A stretch of DNA of 64,000 nt from Cytospora piceicola (taxonomy: Eukaryota > Ascomycota > Sordariomycetes > Diaporthales > Cytosporaceae), in contig JALQBC010000011.1 in the NCBI GenBank assembly GCA_023375675.1, positions 930,001 through 994,000 on the forward strand. Direction: 5' to 3'. The notes beneath the pieces were generated by a model that was not told the origin of the DNA, did not search any database, and saw only the letters and a program-made list of their open reading frames with translations. The first letter of the stretch is position 1. Every line of letters starts with the position of its first letter. The translations under genes and the position numbers were made by a program. Positions 47,982 through 59,500 of the stretch are shown in pieces.

Positions 47982-48440
47982 CTAGGATAACATCGAGTGG
48001 GCAACGATGGCACACATGTCGACCGATGGGTGACACTGGGTCGTGATGACATCCACAGATGTGACTTTGTTGGTGCCCAGGTGAGAGAAGATTTGCTCTG
48101 CATCATCTCCTATTATGTATGTATGTACTGGTATAAGCGTAGACCCCTAGTCATTCTATCCAAGTACATAGTCATCGACTTACATAGAGCCATACACTGA
48201 AACAAGCATGTCCGGAACTCTGCCGGCTCCGCAACGGCCGCCAAGGCCGGGAGACCTCTTGCATTCACGTCGCAGATGAAATAGGCCGAGGCGCTCATCT
48301 CAAGACCCATTTCTTCAAGATGCTGTCGGCCAGTATCCTCAATAGCTCCGCCTGCATAGACCCAACGAACACGCCATCACACCTCCCAGAGTTGCTCTGC
48401 CCATGGTGATACCGAGGTAGCCCCAGGTATCAAGAATCTA
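47982..48440 (-). pseudogene. Unidentified fragmentary gene with at least one good intron
   Basis: A minus-strand segment from about 48351 reads GAIEDTGRQHLEEMGLEMSA and continues through YFICDVNARGLPALAAVAEP. An intron (48128-48183, GTAAGT...ACCAG, 56 bp, phase 1) then joins it to GDDAEQIFSHLGTNKVTS, which ends AIVAHSMLS and TAG. A further upstream intron (GTATCA...TGCAG, about 61 bp) could add LDTWGYLG, but no convincing start codon follows and in-frame stops lie close by. Phase agreement across introns argues that this was or is coding. The family is not recognised. It could be a 5'-truncated pseudogene or a gene whose first exon I missed. Confidence 0.35.
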
Positions 48441-50140
48441 GGTGCCTACGAACTAGTATGGTAGCTGACAGCCGCAGCAGGGGTTCACATTCAAACGTAA
48501 CCTCGAGATGAAACATATCAAGGTCCCTACAAGGTGACCCAACACATGCACATATTCACCAGTTGACGTAGTTCCCCGAGAGCCCCTGCGTTGACATCAG
48601 ATGTGATCGTTTTGCGATTGATCGCTATGGTAAATTAGAAACCTGGATTTGTCACCCTACTTGTGCGAAGTAGCACAATGAGAAGTGCTAAAAATAGAAT
48701 AGTAAAGCGAACAGTACTGATGATATTCCGAGCAAACCCTACTCGGCAGTGCACCCAATGCCCCCCTCTGATGCTGCGCGTCATGTCATGTCACACAGTA
48801 AACCAGTCCATCAGATCGCGTGGGGTAAATTAGAGTCTAAATGCTGGAGACAGTCTAAAATCTGACCGGCGTCAGGTAATGACAATCTTCTCAGGTCCAC
48901 TCCCGGGGGGCTACCGGGGGGGGGGGGTGAGAAAGTCTGGATATGATACATAATTATTGAACCCTTGAGCATTCTCTGCCGGACTTAACCTTCGCGGTGA
49001 ATCGTTACACAAATCGTAGTGTTCAGCTTGGGGCGAATACCTCGAGAGGGGACTGGCGACTGCAAAACCAGACAGAATATCCAATAGACTGACGTGAGCT
49101 TCCCTCTTGGGCTTCCTTCACAGATCCGGGGCCACATTCGCCTCGACGGCTGTACATTGATATTCGACAGCTCGCCAAGCCTCTCGAGATGGCGACATAG
49201 TCCTAGGCTGCAGCAGTTCTCACCCCGGTTACCCTGGGGCGGCGAGACGCCGTGATACCCTCCTTGGAGAGGTGTACCTCCTGATGTGGTGGCGGCAGGA
49301 GTAACATACCAACATGTACCTCAGAACAAGCCCAACACTACTAATTGGCACCATCTCTACAACACGGCCACACCGTGTCGACCGGCACCGGAGGTACACT
49401 AGCCGAGCCGAACATTGAAAGACTGGCTGGGAAATAAAACGCCGTCGATCGCTACTACATATTTCCGCAGCGCTACGTTTCATGGAGGACGAGGCTCTTG
49501 ATGCCGTGTTCCCACTATTTGAGGCCACAGTGCTTTTGGGTACCTTGCGCCATGGTGTCCCCCAGGGGCCAAAAGCTGTCCTATTCCTATTTTCCTGATC
49601 TGCTATATCGGTGTCATCGAATTTCGCTGCCTATATACTACGTGCTGTGCCGCAATTCTGATGTATGATTAGTAGCTGCCCAAGAGGAGAGGTCAGGGTA
49701 AATTGAACGATCACAGGGGACAATGGCAGAACAAACACCCGGGGTCATGGCTGAGGACGGCTCTGTCCTCCCGAGAGCCTTCAATACCATTAGACAGTTA
49801 GAAAATACTACCAGCAAGCGGTGCTATGCGACTCATCTTCCGCAGCCCTTAGCTAACTCTCAAGCATGGTGGATATATCCTCCAAAACAAGACACAAAGG
49901 ACCTCAAGCTTGAATAATGCCCTGCTACCCTTGAACGCCCTGGACCACCCCAAACGCTACCTGGAAATGACTTTTTTGATTTTGATCGTACATCGGTGGC
50001 AGTTGTCTGACCCGAATTCGTGTTGATGGCTGGCTCTCCGGCCCCAATAGCACAGCTGCTCTGCTCCTGCCACAACGTCGTAGTATATGCAAAGCACCGT
50101 TTTAGCTTCCAATGCCCCAAACGTTCCTCCCAATCAGAAA
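48441..50140. other. Gene-poor region
   Basis: About 1.7 kb with no supported gene. A plus-strand open segment at about 49417-49598 is protein-like but short and has no start. A G tract lies at about 48917-48927. Confidence 0.3.
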
Positions 50141-51373
50141 TTATGCGTATCTTCCACTAGTGAACCACAGCTCATCTGACCGTGTCGACATACTCCTACT
50201 CAAGCCAGGCTGAAGCGATGGCCCGCTGTAGCTCGAGACAGGAGATACCACCATATTGGGGAGCGTAGCAGGTCCTTCTTCCGGGCTTACAAATGCAACA
50301 CTGTCGCCCGTAGCTCCCGGTGGGAGATGAGCCATTGCCCAGCCCAGCGCCAGCTGCTCACCCACTTGGTCATGTGTCGTCGGGGGAGGATGCAACGCCG
50401 TCGGCATTGGTTCTCGGCCGCCTTGATTCCACCACTGGTTCTCGAAGCCATTGTCGACTGTCATCATCGCCGACCCAAGTGCCTCCAGCTCGCGCACTCG
50501 CTCAGGGTCTTCACGTCGATAATGTGGCGACTGTATAGGCGTCTCGTTCTTGGCGGTCATCGGACTTGTGGGGTCATGCTCTGGAGAAGCTGGCCCCTCT
50601 TGATCAGGCTGAGACTGCTGAGAAATCGGTGAGGCCTGGGAAGACGGCGGCTGGAGCAGAGGGTCTGGCTCGAAGTATGGCTCCCAGCCCACCGGGATGC
50701 TCCACGATTCCCACGGCATTCCTTCCTCCCCAAGTCGGAAGTGTGTTGGTACCTCGGGCAAGTCTTTCCAGACGTCAGAAACTGGGCGGGTCACGGTGGC
50801 ACAAGCTGTTGATGAGCCCGCCGAGACATGAGCTGCTGGCCGTGGCTGCACAACATCCCAGTTATTGTCACTGAGTGGGGGTGGAGCGGAGCGCCCCCTT
50901 TCATGTCGGTCGCATGATGCTGTGCGTTCATCGCGAGACGCTCTCCGTTCCCGTTGGGGAATTTCCGGCTCTGGGGCAAAGTCTACCTGTTTCGAACGGT
51001 ATTGCTGAGGTTCTGCTTGCAAATGGTGTTGGCGAGGAACGTGTTCGTGCTGTGTTGGCCATTGCTGCGGGTGAACCTGCTCCGGATGCGCCTGATGGTA
51101 GGCCTGAGGCACTTGGGCTCCCTGGAATTGTTGTAGAGGTGCGGCGGCGAGATAATTAGTTGTCGGCGCCGGTACATGTCTAGGGAAGTTGTGTGCTCTC
51201 TCTCGCAGAGCGCGTGACTTGTATTCGTATCTGTGGGTCCGGGGAGCATGCTGAGGGGACCATGATACTCCAAACTCAACCTTGATGAAGACTTGCGGTT
51301 TCTGAAAGCCGTGGGCACTCGGCCTTGTAAGAGGGTTGTCCATGATGGGTTCTGTCCTCCAGTGCGTGGTCAT
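50141..51373 (-). CDS. Hypothetical disordered protein
   Basis: An uninterrupted 410-codon frame from ATG at 51373 to TAA at 50141, the only long intact frame in the gene-poor zone. The product is rich in Pro, Gln, Ser, Glu and His with no membrane segment or signal peptide. A His/Gln/Pro-rich region (about residues 80-130) precedes a Trp-containing segment (LPEVPTHFRLGEEGMPWESW, then GWEPYFEP) that looks more ordered. An in-frame ATG at residue 11 is an alternative start. I do not recognise the family; it may be lineage-specific. It lies among broken genes, so expression is uncertain. Confidence 0.6.
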   Translation of the reverse strand: MTTHWRTEPIMDNPLTRPSAHGFQKPQVFIKVEFGVSWSPQHAPRTHRYEYKSRALRERAHNFPRHVPAPTTNYLAAAPLQQFQGAQVPQAYHQAHPEQVHPQQWPTQHEHVPRQHHLQAEPQQYRSKQVDFAPEPEIPQRERRASRDERTASCDRHERGRSAPPPLSDNNWDVVQPRPAAHVSAGSSTACATVTRPVSDVWKDLPEVPTHFRLGEEGMPWESWSIPVGWEPYFEPDPLLQPPSSQASPISQQSQPDQEGPASPEHDPTSPMTAKNETPIQSPHYRREDPERVRELEALGSAMMTVDNGFENQWWNQGGREPMPTALHPPPTTHDQVGEQLALGWAMAHLPPGATGDSVAFVSPEEGPATLPNMVVSPVSSYSGPSLQPGLSRSMSTRSDELWFTSGRYA

Positions 51374-53621
51374 TGGGGGTGTCGGAAGGCGTTATATGAA
51401 AGTTGAGGAGCCGTGAATGGACCGGGCCCGACCGGCTTTTGCGAGACCACTAAGCTAGCGCGAAGACAAGGCGTCGCAAAGTCTCAAGATACCAAGGTTC
51501 AAGGGTAAAATTCGTACTACTGTGTAGAGTTTGGGTAGTGTTCATGCAATAGCACTGGTGGTCTTGATGTAATGGTGTCGTACAGTGGGTGGCACCCGTA
51601 TTTGGCTGGCACCTTGGGGGATTATCAGGAGCACTAAGTACTTCTTCGAAGGTACCCAGAATCCAAAAGTAGCATGTGGACAGGGTGGACGCTTTCGTAG
51701 GTACCCACGCAGTCACAACCTTCCAAGGTTATTCCAACTGACGGGAGGAGTCGCCAGTAATGGTACCGAACACAGATCCGAAGTACTTCTTACCCCCCAG
51801 GCAAGTTCCTTGCTCTTGTTAGAGACCCCTGTCAGTTGACCCTTTGGGAGGGTTGGCGGGTTGCGAGTGGCCAGGCTGGTCAAGGCTGGTTAGGTTTGGT
51901 GGCTGCTTTGGGCAATGTCGCCAACAGCGGTTCCTGGAGAAGGTGGATGAAGGAGAGTGGATGCTAGATGGGGTTAAATGCAGATGTATTTAACAGGGAA
52001 GACTTGCTGGTAACTGGCGTTGGTGGTGGTGGTGCTCCTTCATCAATTAGCACTCGGGGGTCTGTAGGGAGCGGGGCCGCTTTGGAACCCCGAAGTTGTT
52101 CCTCCGAAGGTCGCAAACTCACTTATGCTAGGGCGTGGAGACCTCCTGATCCCAATAAATATTAAAGTGTTGCCTGGGATGAGACTGAGATTGAGACGGA
52201 AGGGGATACATCCGACAAGGCAAGCTTGAGATTATCTCTGCTGCTGGGCTACTCCATCTCATGTCGGTGCGCCTTGACCAAGCGGCCTCACTGATCTAGA
52301 CCTGACAATCCATCATTGGTTATTCATTGCCTGACGACACATGCAGAACCAAGGAAAGACGTACCACTGCTAAGCCGGCAGGAATGATGAAGATTTCGCT
52401 TGTCTGACCCGGCACTTCGGGAAAAGCGAGGAGGATTCAGTACGCTGGTGGTGGGGCTGTGTTCCCTAGAACGAAAGCAAACGCCACCAGCAAGTAGTGC
52501 CAGCACGTACTGCAGGCTCGTGCTTATTGATCCCTAATACGTAGACGGCGTCGTGCGAAGGTGGTAGGTAGAATCCCAGATTGTCAGACTGAGAAGGTCA
52601 ACAAGTTGCGAGGCGGAGATGACAGGACCAAAGCAATGAGTGAGGAACAGTCGCCGTGACTGGGGCCACAGGTAAGTGCCAATTGTGTCGCGGTTGTTAG
52701 TGGCACAAGCTGGCCAACCACCTCGATGCGTGACGGCTTCACTCAGATGGTGTTACGCTGCATTGGTTGCAATCCAGTCGTGTAGCACCTCCATACACAA
52801 CCGCCACTCTGGTGTGGTGATTCGCTTATTACACAGTGTGCATACCAGGGAGTGGCGGCGACAATACAAGAGTCAAGACGGAGAAGGCAAATTGTCTTGT
52901 CGCCTTGGACTCTGTAGGACGAGACGAGACTCGAACAAGACGGTATGTCGTGATAGTCGTCGGCCAGCTGCGATGGCAAGATGGGCAACCACGCGTTCAA
53001 TCTATTATTCAACGGAGGTGCCGTAATAACCTCATCAATAACAGATTGTCAGATCTGATGGGATAGATGGAACAATTGTTCGAATGGCAGTTTCGGTCCC
53101 GGACCATGAAGGAGTCAACATTGATTCCTTGCAAAGACGAATGAGTGAGTGCAGTACTGTATGTACACTACAAAAGTACGTACCCACGTATCCACGTATC
53201 CTCGTAACTTCCAAGCTTTGCAGTTGCTCAGTTGCTGTGTCCTAAAGAAGGAACGATGCGGGGTATCTACGCAGACCCTTGCACCTTGTTATCCTGTCAC
53301 GTGCAGCTGGCAGAGCAGGAATGCAGGCGCCACAAGCTTTGACAGCCCGTTGTTATGAGCCACAGCAGTTGTTTCTATTTTTGTGTTGATGGATTGGGCT
53401 AACGGTTTTACAAGCCACAAACAACGACTTATACCTACGATCTGTAACGGGATCTGTACGGATTATTACTCCGTCATCCTTTCTCCTTCCGACCTCAACT
53501 CCTCTGGTGAAATCTATAATGTCTGCGCCGCTTCTCCAGAACCCCGGTGGGATTGTCAACATTCCCATATCTCAAAAAAAGTTGTCATATCCTCACTCTC
53601 GCCGCGTGAGCGCCCGTCTGT
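51374..53621. other. Gene-poor region
   Basis: About 2.2 kb with no supported gene on either strand. It includes the probable upstream region of the hypothetical gene at 50141-51373. Short frames lack motifs and start context. Confidence 0.35.
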
Positions 53622-53783
53622 CTAAGACTCCTCACCTTCCTCATCGACATGTAAACCAACATAGGCAATGGCCTTGACCAGGGCGTCGCAGTCCAGCATC
53701 CTTTGCCGCCAGATCCCAAAGAACTCAGCCGCGCCACACGCCAGATCCAGGACCGCTTCACATATTCTTAGAATGTGGTCTCT
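53622..53783 (-). pseudogene. Unidentified C-terminal coding fragment
   Basis: A minus-strand open segment reading RDHILRICEAVLDLACGAAE, then FFGIWRQRMLDCDALVKAI, ends in an acidic VDEEGEES and TAG at 53622-53624. A stop lies directly upstream, together with an AG that could be an acceptor. It looks like the last exon of a gene whose 5' part is lost or unrecognised, about 500 bp beyond the end of the RTA1 relic on the same strand. No family is assigned. Confidence 0.25.
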
Positions 53784-54285
53784 CTACCATTAGCTTGTTT
53801 TCTGGTATTCTTTTTGTTGCCCTCGGGCCCGCGCCGAGCACAACCGCGTGTTGGAGACCCGGCTGCTCGGCTGGGCTGCGCCCCCGGCCGTTGGGCGGAG
53901 GTAGAGTAGGCTTGTCCCTGGACGGGATGGGATAAGCGTTGCAATATCCTACTTGGGAAGTTTAACTGTCAACGTTCGTCTAAACTACGTTGAAAACAAC
54001 CTACATGGACAGGGGTTAGTCCGCGCCCAGACGCCACCTGTATGGACTCGTATTGACACTACCAACGAACGTTCTCCACGTCGATCCCCCTTGGTCTCCA
54101 AATCGAACATAGAAGCATGTTCCAAGAACAGGCCAACGCATTTCATGGGATCCGAATTAGAGAACAGATACGATACGGAAACCCTACCAACGGAGGACTC
54201 CACTGCTCCTTACAGTCTAAGGACAGGCTCAGAAATTCCATGGCAACTGTTCTGGAATCTTCACCCGGGAACGAGCCTGTTTGTC
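53784..54285. other. Spacer between coding relics
   Basis: About 500 bp with no supported gene; locally GC-rich at about 53830-53900. Confidence 0.3.
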
Positions 54286-55427
54286 TTAGCCAAGGTCGAA
54301 GGGATCCACCAAGCTCACCAGCCGGCCCCTTGTGTCCTTGATTACCGGGCCACTGACCTCCGTGACACCGTCGTTTTCCAGGTACACCTTGGTGCTCTTG
54401 TGGAGATACTTCCGCGAGTGTCGCATATTCCACAGGTACGCATTGCAGGGCATGAACACCGCCTCGAAGACATAGAAGAACTACTCGTGAGAGGGAAGTC
54501 GATGGCGTCCAGGCCTACGCTATGATGAAGATTGGCGGCCCCATGATATACGACAACTCGGTAGGCGGTCCGAACCTCGATCAGCCCGGCGCTGATGTAA
54601 CAAAGTCAGCAATACACCCTTGATATTCCTGTTGTGCGTTCCAGCCTTGGCGCAGCGGCGATGGAATTTTGCCGCCAGGAGGAGAAAGAGGTTGACGTTG
54701 AACGACCTGGAGGATCAGGGCGGCTTCTATCAGGGCCTTGCCTGCATCCTGCGTTGACTGTGGCGCGGACGGGTCCGAGGAAAACGACGCTCCAGTGGCA
54801 CTGATGCTTTCGACGAGAAACGCAAGACCGAAGAAGGTGTTCCAGACGCGGCCCGGGTGCACGGGCGAGAGCCATGTCACATAAAACAAGGCCCGTCCCA
54901 GAATACTATAGCTGGCGGCTTCGTAAAGCGGTCTGCACGCTGTCATCTGGCCTGCCCGCCACTTCTTCCTGTGTCCACCCGAGACCTAAGAACTTTTGTC
55001 TGCGGGGGAAGGGGAGGGGGAAATAAACTCACGGCGCTGCGTATACCAGACATTGGCTGACAATGTACACGCTCAGGTTATCGTAACCAAACGCCCCTAC
55101 TTCCCTCGCAACGAAGCCGCCGGTGAAGAGGGCTGCGCATAGTGCGTAGTGCCACGACACATGCCTACATTTGTAGTAGCTACGAATATTGGAAATGTAA
55201 GTACGAGCAAATATAATCGAATGACTGGACGGCCAGGAGAGGGTGTCACTTATTGGTCTTGCCAGAGTTGCCAGAGCCCCGACACGAAGAACGCAATGGC
55301 GAAGAACACTGGTGCACCTTTGGTTGGAGCGTAGAAAAGACCTGGTACTGTTGGCTGATGAGTGGACGTTTGAGGATACCGAGGAGTTATACGAGAGTGA
55401 CTTACCAGGCTGTCCATGTTCACTCAT
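54286..55427 (-). pseudogene. RTA1-family membrane protein, degraded
   Basis: Recognisable RTA1-like (fungal lipid-translocating exporter / 7-TM resistance) sequence in order from ATG at 55427: MSEHGQP, FFAIAFFVSGLWQLWQDQ, WHYALCAALFTGGFVAREVG, YAAPPLYEAASYSILGRALF, LSPVHPGRVWNTFFGL, NVNLFLLLAAKFHRRCAKAG, YISAGLIEVRTAYRVV and FFYVFEAVFMPCNAYLWNMR. The C-terminal VDPFDLG ends at TAA (54286-54288). The pieces lie in several frames. A surplus base at the second donor (about 55250), a missing base near 54700 and a surplus base near 54600 shift the frame; another shift lies between 54484 and 54525. A TAG at 54481-54483 stands where a Trp is usual (HEW-FFYV). Introns are otherwise still visible. 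Multiple lesions indicate a non-functional gene, unless the assembly is poor here. Confidence 0.85.
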
Positions 55428-56259
55428 TGTGTGTCATTTTGCCTATCGTTCTTGTCTTGTTTGTCCCAGAGCAGTGGCTCAGTCACTTGCTGCTCATGTA
55501 GAGGACCGTCTTCGTTTCTACTAGGTTATCAGTAGCATCATGCCCATTCGCAACATCCCTCCAGGCTTGAAACCAGCAGAGACCCTTGATATATACCTTT
55601 CCGTCACCCCTCATCTAGGTTACACCTCCCAATGAACATTTCTATCCCGTGGACCACGTCAGACGACCTTTTGTGGACTTGCTTACGACCGGGAAGGGGG
55701 TCTGGCTCACACGTCAACCAATCGCATAACATGCTCGGAATACGGCGCCTTGAGCCTTGCCCAACACGGATACATTAATATGCAACAGTCAGACGCTGCT
55801 GATGATATTCGAAATAGCATGTTCCTCTGCACTGACCGTATTCCTCATTTCGTTACATAGCCTACGCGCCTTATGACAGGGTGTCCAACTGATACTGACT
55901 GCCCCGCGACGGTCAGCTAAAAACGGGGAAAGTCTTGGGAGACCCGGTCTGCCGGATGTCTGCCTCGCGGGGACCATCGCGATGACAAAAATAGTTGCGG
56001 CTTGTAAACTACCTACTTAAGTAAGTAGGTACTGACTTGGGCTGCCACATGTATGGGCACACCTCGCTCAAGGGCCACATATTTTCGAGGGGACCACCAA
56101 CGAGCGCCATTATTGCAGATCAAACATATCACGCCATTAGAGGCCGGGGAAAATCTGAACCAAAATGTGGGAAGGAATAGTTTGGTATCTTCAGACGTCT
56201 ACTACTGTCTTCTTATCGCCCTCATCGAGTCAAGCCACTCGGCCTGACGCCTTACACGA
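55428..56259. other. Spacer right of the RTA1 relic
   Basis: About 830 bp without a supported gene. It includes a palindromic ACCTACTTAAGTAAGTAGGTA stretch (about 56011-56031). Confidence 0.35.
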
Positions 56260-56595
56260 ATGTCCCGGTTTTCACGGTTCCTCTCATCCTCCAACGCTCG
56301 TCAACGACGAGCCTCGAATCTACATACTCTCACACAGGCTCCAGCCCCCTTCTCCTTCCTACCACCTAAGGTGGGCTCTGACCTGCCAAAGGGATGGATC
56401 CATGATCACCCATTGTTCAATCGACTGGTGGAATATCATCTCCCGACTATCCCATCCTCGAGCGTACCATTGGGCCTTCGCCATTGCTACGGCAAGCCCA
56501 ACATCGTGAATCCAATCGCGGATGCATTCGTGCTCGGGCCTGATCCTAGCTGTGTCGCCGGTGCCATATTAGGTGGAGTAATCGTCAAACCCTAG
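56260..56595 (+). CDS. Hypothetical small protein, tail-to-tail with KAP121
   Basis: ATG to TAG, 111 codons. The N-terminus is basic and Ser-rich (MSRFSRFLSSSNARQRR), which could be a mitochondrial-type presequence. The C-terminal half looks folded and protein-like (LPKGWIHDHPLFNRLVEYHL; PNIVNPIADAFVLGPDPSC; AGAILGGVIVKP). Its stop (56593-56595) overlaps the KAP121 stop (56592-56594) on the other strand within a single CTAG palindrome. The family is not recognised. It may instead be a chance frame in the KAP121 3' region, or the last exon of a longer gene. Confidence 0.45.
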   Translation: MSRFSRFLSSSNARQRRASNLHTLTQAPAPFSFLPPKVGSDLPKGWIHDHPLFNRLVEYHLPTIPSSSVPLGLRHCYGKPNIVNPIADAFVLGPDPSCVAGAILGGVIVKP

Positions 56596-59500
56596 TTGAA
56601 GAAACTCATGATCACCTGCTGGGCATCGGGCGTGAACTGCTGCAGGAGCGGCGTCGGGTCTGTGCTCGTCGCTTGCAGGAGGACCTTTGCGGTGGTGCAC
56701 ACCCGCTGTGCAGTCTGAGAGGTCAAGGTCTGGGCCTCGAGACCCTGTGCAATGTAGAGGAAGACCTTGTCAGGTTGTTGGCCGACGGCAGGGTGTTGCC
56801 TAGAGAGAACATGTTAGTATACACATGAAGAAGAAAAAAATGGTGCACTCGGGTGTACTTACTTCTCAATCAGCTCAGCCAAGTAAGCATACGCATATGG
56901 AGCTGCCTCCTCGTCGTTCGTAACAGGCAGGGTGTTGATCCACTGCATGACAACAGCGTCGGCGTTCTGCACATGGCTTGGGTTGAAGTGCAGAATTTTG
57001 GCGAGTGCCGCGCATGCGTTCTCGGTGGCATACACGTTGTCCTCATTGCGAGCGTCGGGAACCTGTGTCGCCTGGAAGACAGCCGGGACTGAGCCACCTA
57101 GGAACTGCGCCCATGCCTGCCCGCCCTTCTGAGCCGCAACTCCGATGCCGTAGGCAGCAGCTTGCCGGATAGCCGGAGATGCGTCGCGGCACCCGTCGAT
57201 GAGGGGTGTCATGATGTAGTTGGCGTAGTGGATGGATTCAGGACCGCAGTACTCGAGCACATCGTCCATGATGCAGAGGCCCCATTGGCGCTGTGTGGGA
57301 TCTTGGGCGTTGTTGAGGAAGCTCTCGTACGTTGGCATGAGCCGCTCCCAAGGCCGCAGGAAGGCGGCGCCATGGTACTTGAAGATGGAGTGGAAAGCCT
57401 TGTTCATGTCCGACAGAAGCGTCTGGTCGTCCTCGATTGCCATGAGCACCTCTTCGGCCTCATCCTCGACGTCTTCTGGAGCGACACCCTCGTTGTCATC
57501 GAGACGCTCCTGGACACGGTCCTTGTAATCATCGAGGGCCGACTTGACCGACTCGATGAACTTGTCCATGTGCTGAGCAGTCAAGCAGTTCACGCCAAGG
57601 CACTCTACAGACTCGTAGAAGCATTGGTACATCTCAGCAAGTGTGTCGATGGCAGGCTCGGCAGTCAGTACCTCCAGGAGCTTGTCGACTGTGCCGGCCC
57701 AGAGACCGGCGAGTTCGTTTGATGGGTTGCCGTAAGCCTTCTTGTAGGAGTTCAGGAGTTGTGGCACCAACTTGGCAGACATGTACCTCACGGGGTCGTG
57801 GAAGAAGAATGCGAGGCCAGGCAGAGCAATCTTCTCCATGACTTCCGCCACATAGGGAGCAAAGTTGCCCTCAAGGACCTGTGCGTAGACCACAAGAAGC
57901 TCAATCGCCATGTGCTTGTCGTCCATAGTACTCGTCTTGATACCGATCATCTTTCCCTTAAGAGGAACAAGCTCCCAGCCTTCTTCCTGCTGCAGAGCCT
58001 CAACCTGTTCGTCATCGTCCAGGAGTTGGATATCAGCATTGGCCTTTGCCAGCTCCAAGAGCGGTGGCATAACATTGGGCAAGAATGGCAGGAACTCGGT
58101 GCCCATCACACGGCACATGCGACCCCAGCAGTGCATCAGGTACTGCGCCTGGGGATCATCAGGATCCGTGACGCTCGTCTGGATGTTGGCAAGGAGCTGG
58201 ACCAGCTTCATGGCATCTCCGGCCAGGCGTTCTTTGCCGACAGCGAGACCGATCAATGTTGCGCATTCCATGGCCTTCGCCTTCAGGAGACGGGTGTCCT
58301 TGTCCAGCGGGGATTGCAGTACATTGAACAGCAGCGGCATCAAGGAATCATAGTACTTGCTGAACGCAGCCTCAGCGGCATCGGCAATCGTTGCAATAGT
58401 GGAAAGAGCTTGCTCCTGCACATATCTCTTGTCGTTCTGGAGAAGTCGGAAAAGGGACGAAAGGAGCTCATCCAGGTATGGCTCAAGGACAGACTTCTCT
58501 GCCTCCTCGCAAAAGTTGACCAGTGCGGCGGCGGCGTGAGACTTAACACGGGGTTCGGGCGAGTCAAGGACGGGGATGATGGCCTTGAGAATGCTGTCGT
58601 GGTACTCCTTCTGCATCGTTGGTGCAAAATCGGTGCTCATCTGACCCAGAGCGTTGCAGCCAGCCCAGCGCACGCGGGGATGAGCGTCCTTCAAAGCCGG
58701 CTCAACAAGGTCCAGAACCTGGCGCAGCTCGCCAACCATCTGCTCTCGGCAACCTTCTGAGATGGCCGAAATCGCCATGAGGGCGGCATGTTTGTCTTTC
58801 CAAGACATGGACTGCATCATACGAGGAAGCCAGTTGAAGGTAGGTGCGAGAATGGTAAGACCTCCGAGCTTGTTGGCCAATCGGTCCATGCACTGCTCAC
58901 CAGCGACATGGTTCTGGTCGCTCTCCTCTTGGTCAAGCTGCAGCATGTTAGCGATGCTGCGGATAAAATCATTGCCGAGTAAGCACGTACGTCGTCAGCT
59001 TCCAGCCAGTCCTGGACATCCTCGTCCTCTCCCAGATCCGTCATCAGGCTAAGACATTGGGTGATCATGTCGTTTGTGAAGGAGCTATCCTTCTTGCACA
59101 TCGACGGCGCGTAATCGGCGAATGTGGCCATAAGCTCCAAAGCGTTCTGACGGCAGATGTCACTAAGTTCTTTCTCCTGGATAACAGATATGCTGAACTG
59201 GACGAGGTTGTGGAAGAGAGGCTTGAACATCTTGGGAGCTGATTCGGCAAGGTCGATCAGGGCGACCAGGGCCTTACTGAGTTCTTCTGAGTCTTGCGAG
59301 TCCTTGATGGGAGGGAGAATGTTGAGGACCTCGGGGATGAGCGGGTAGTACTGCTGTTGGCTCTTCTTGTTCAAGTTTCGGAAGAAAGAGGCGAAAGCCT
59401 CCATGGCTGACAGGCGAACCTGCGACAGATGTCAGTAAGCGCGACCATGAGCCCTGAATCAACTCGACGTACCCCAACGGCTTGGTCCTTGAACCCCTTC

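Noticed and set aside
49417..49598. Protein-like plus-strand open segment (LLHISAALRFMEDEALDAVF)
   Set aside because: Only about 60 codons, no start codon, and a stop immediately upstream; chance cannot be excluded.
54481..54520. A 38-nt GTAGGC...GAGTAG intron that would restore the RTA1 frame
   Set aside because: Too short for normal fungal splicing, no good branch site, and it would delete the stretch before FFYV that is normally present in this family.
53622..55427. One gene spanning the RTA1 relic and the 53.6 kb fragment
   Set aside because: The RTA1 sequence already has a natural C-terminal stop at 54286-54288, and nothing links the two by frame or splice signals.
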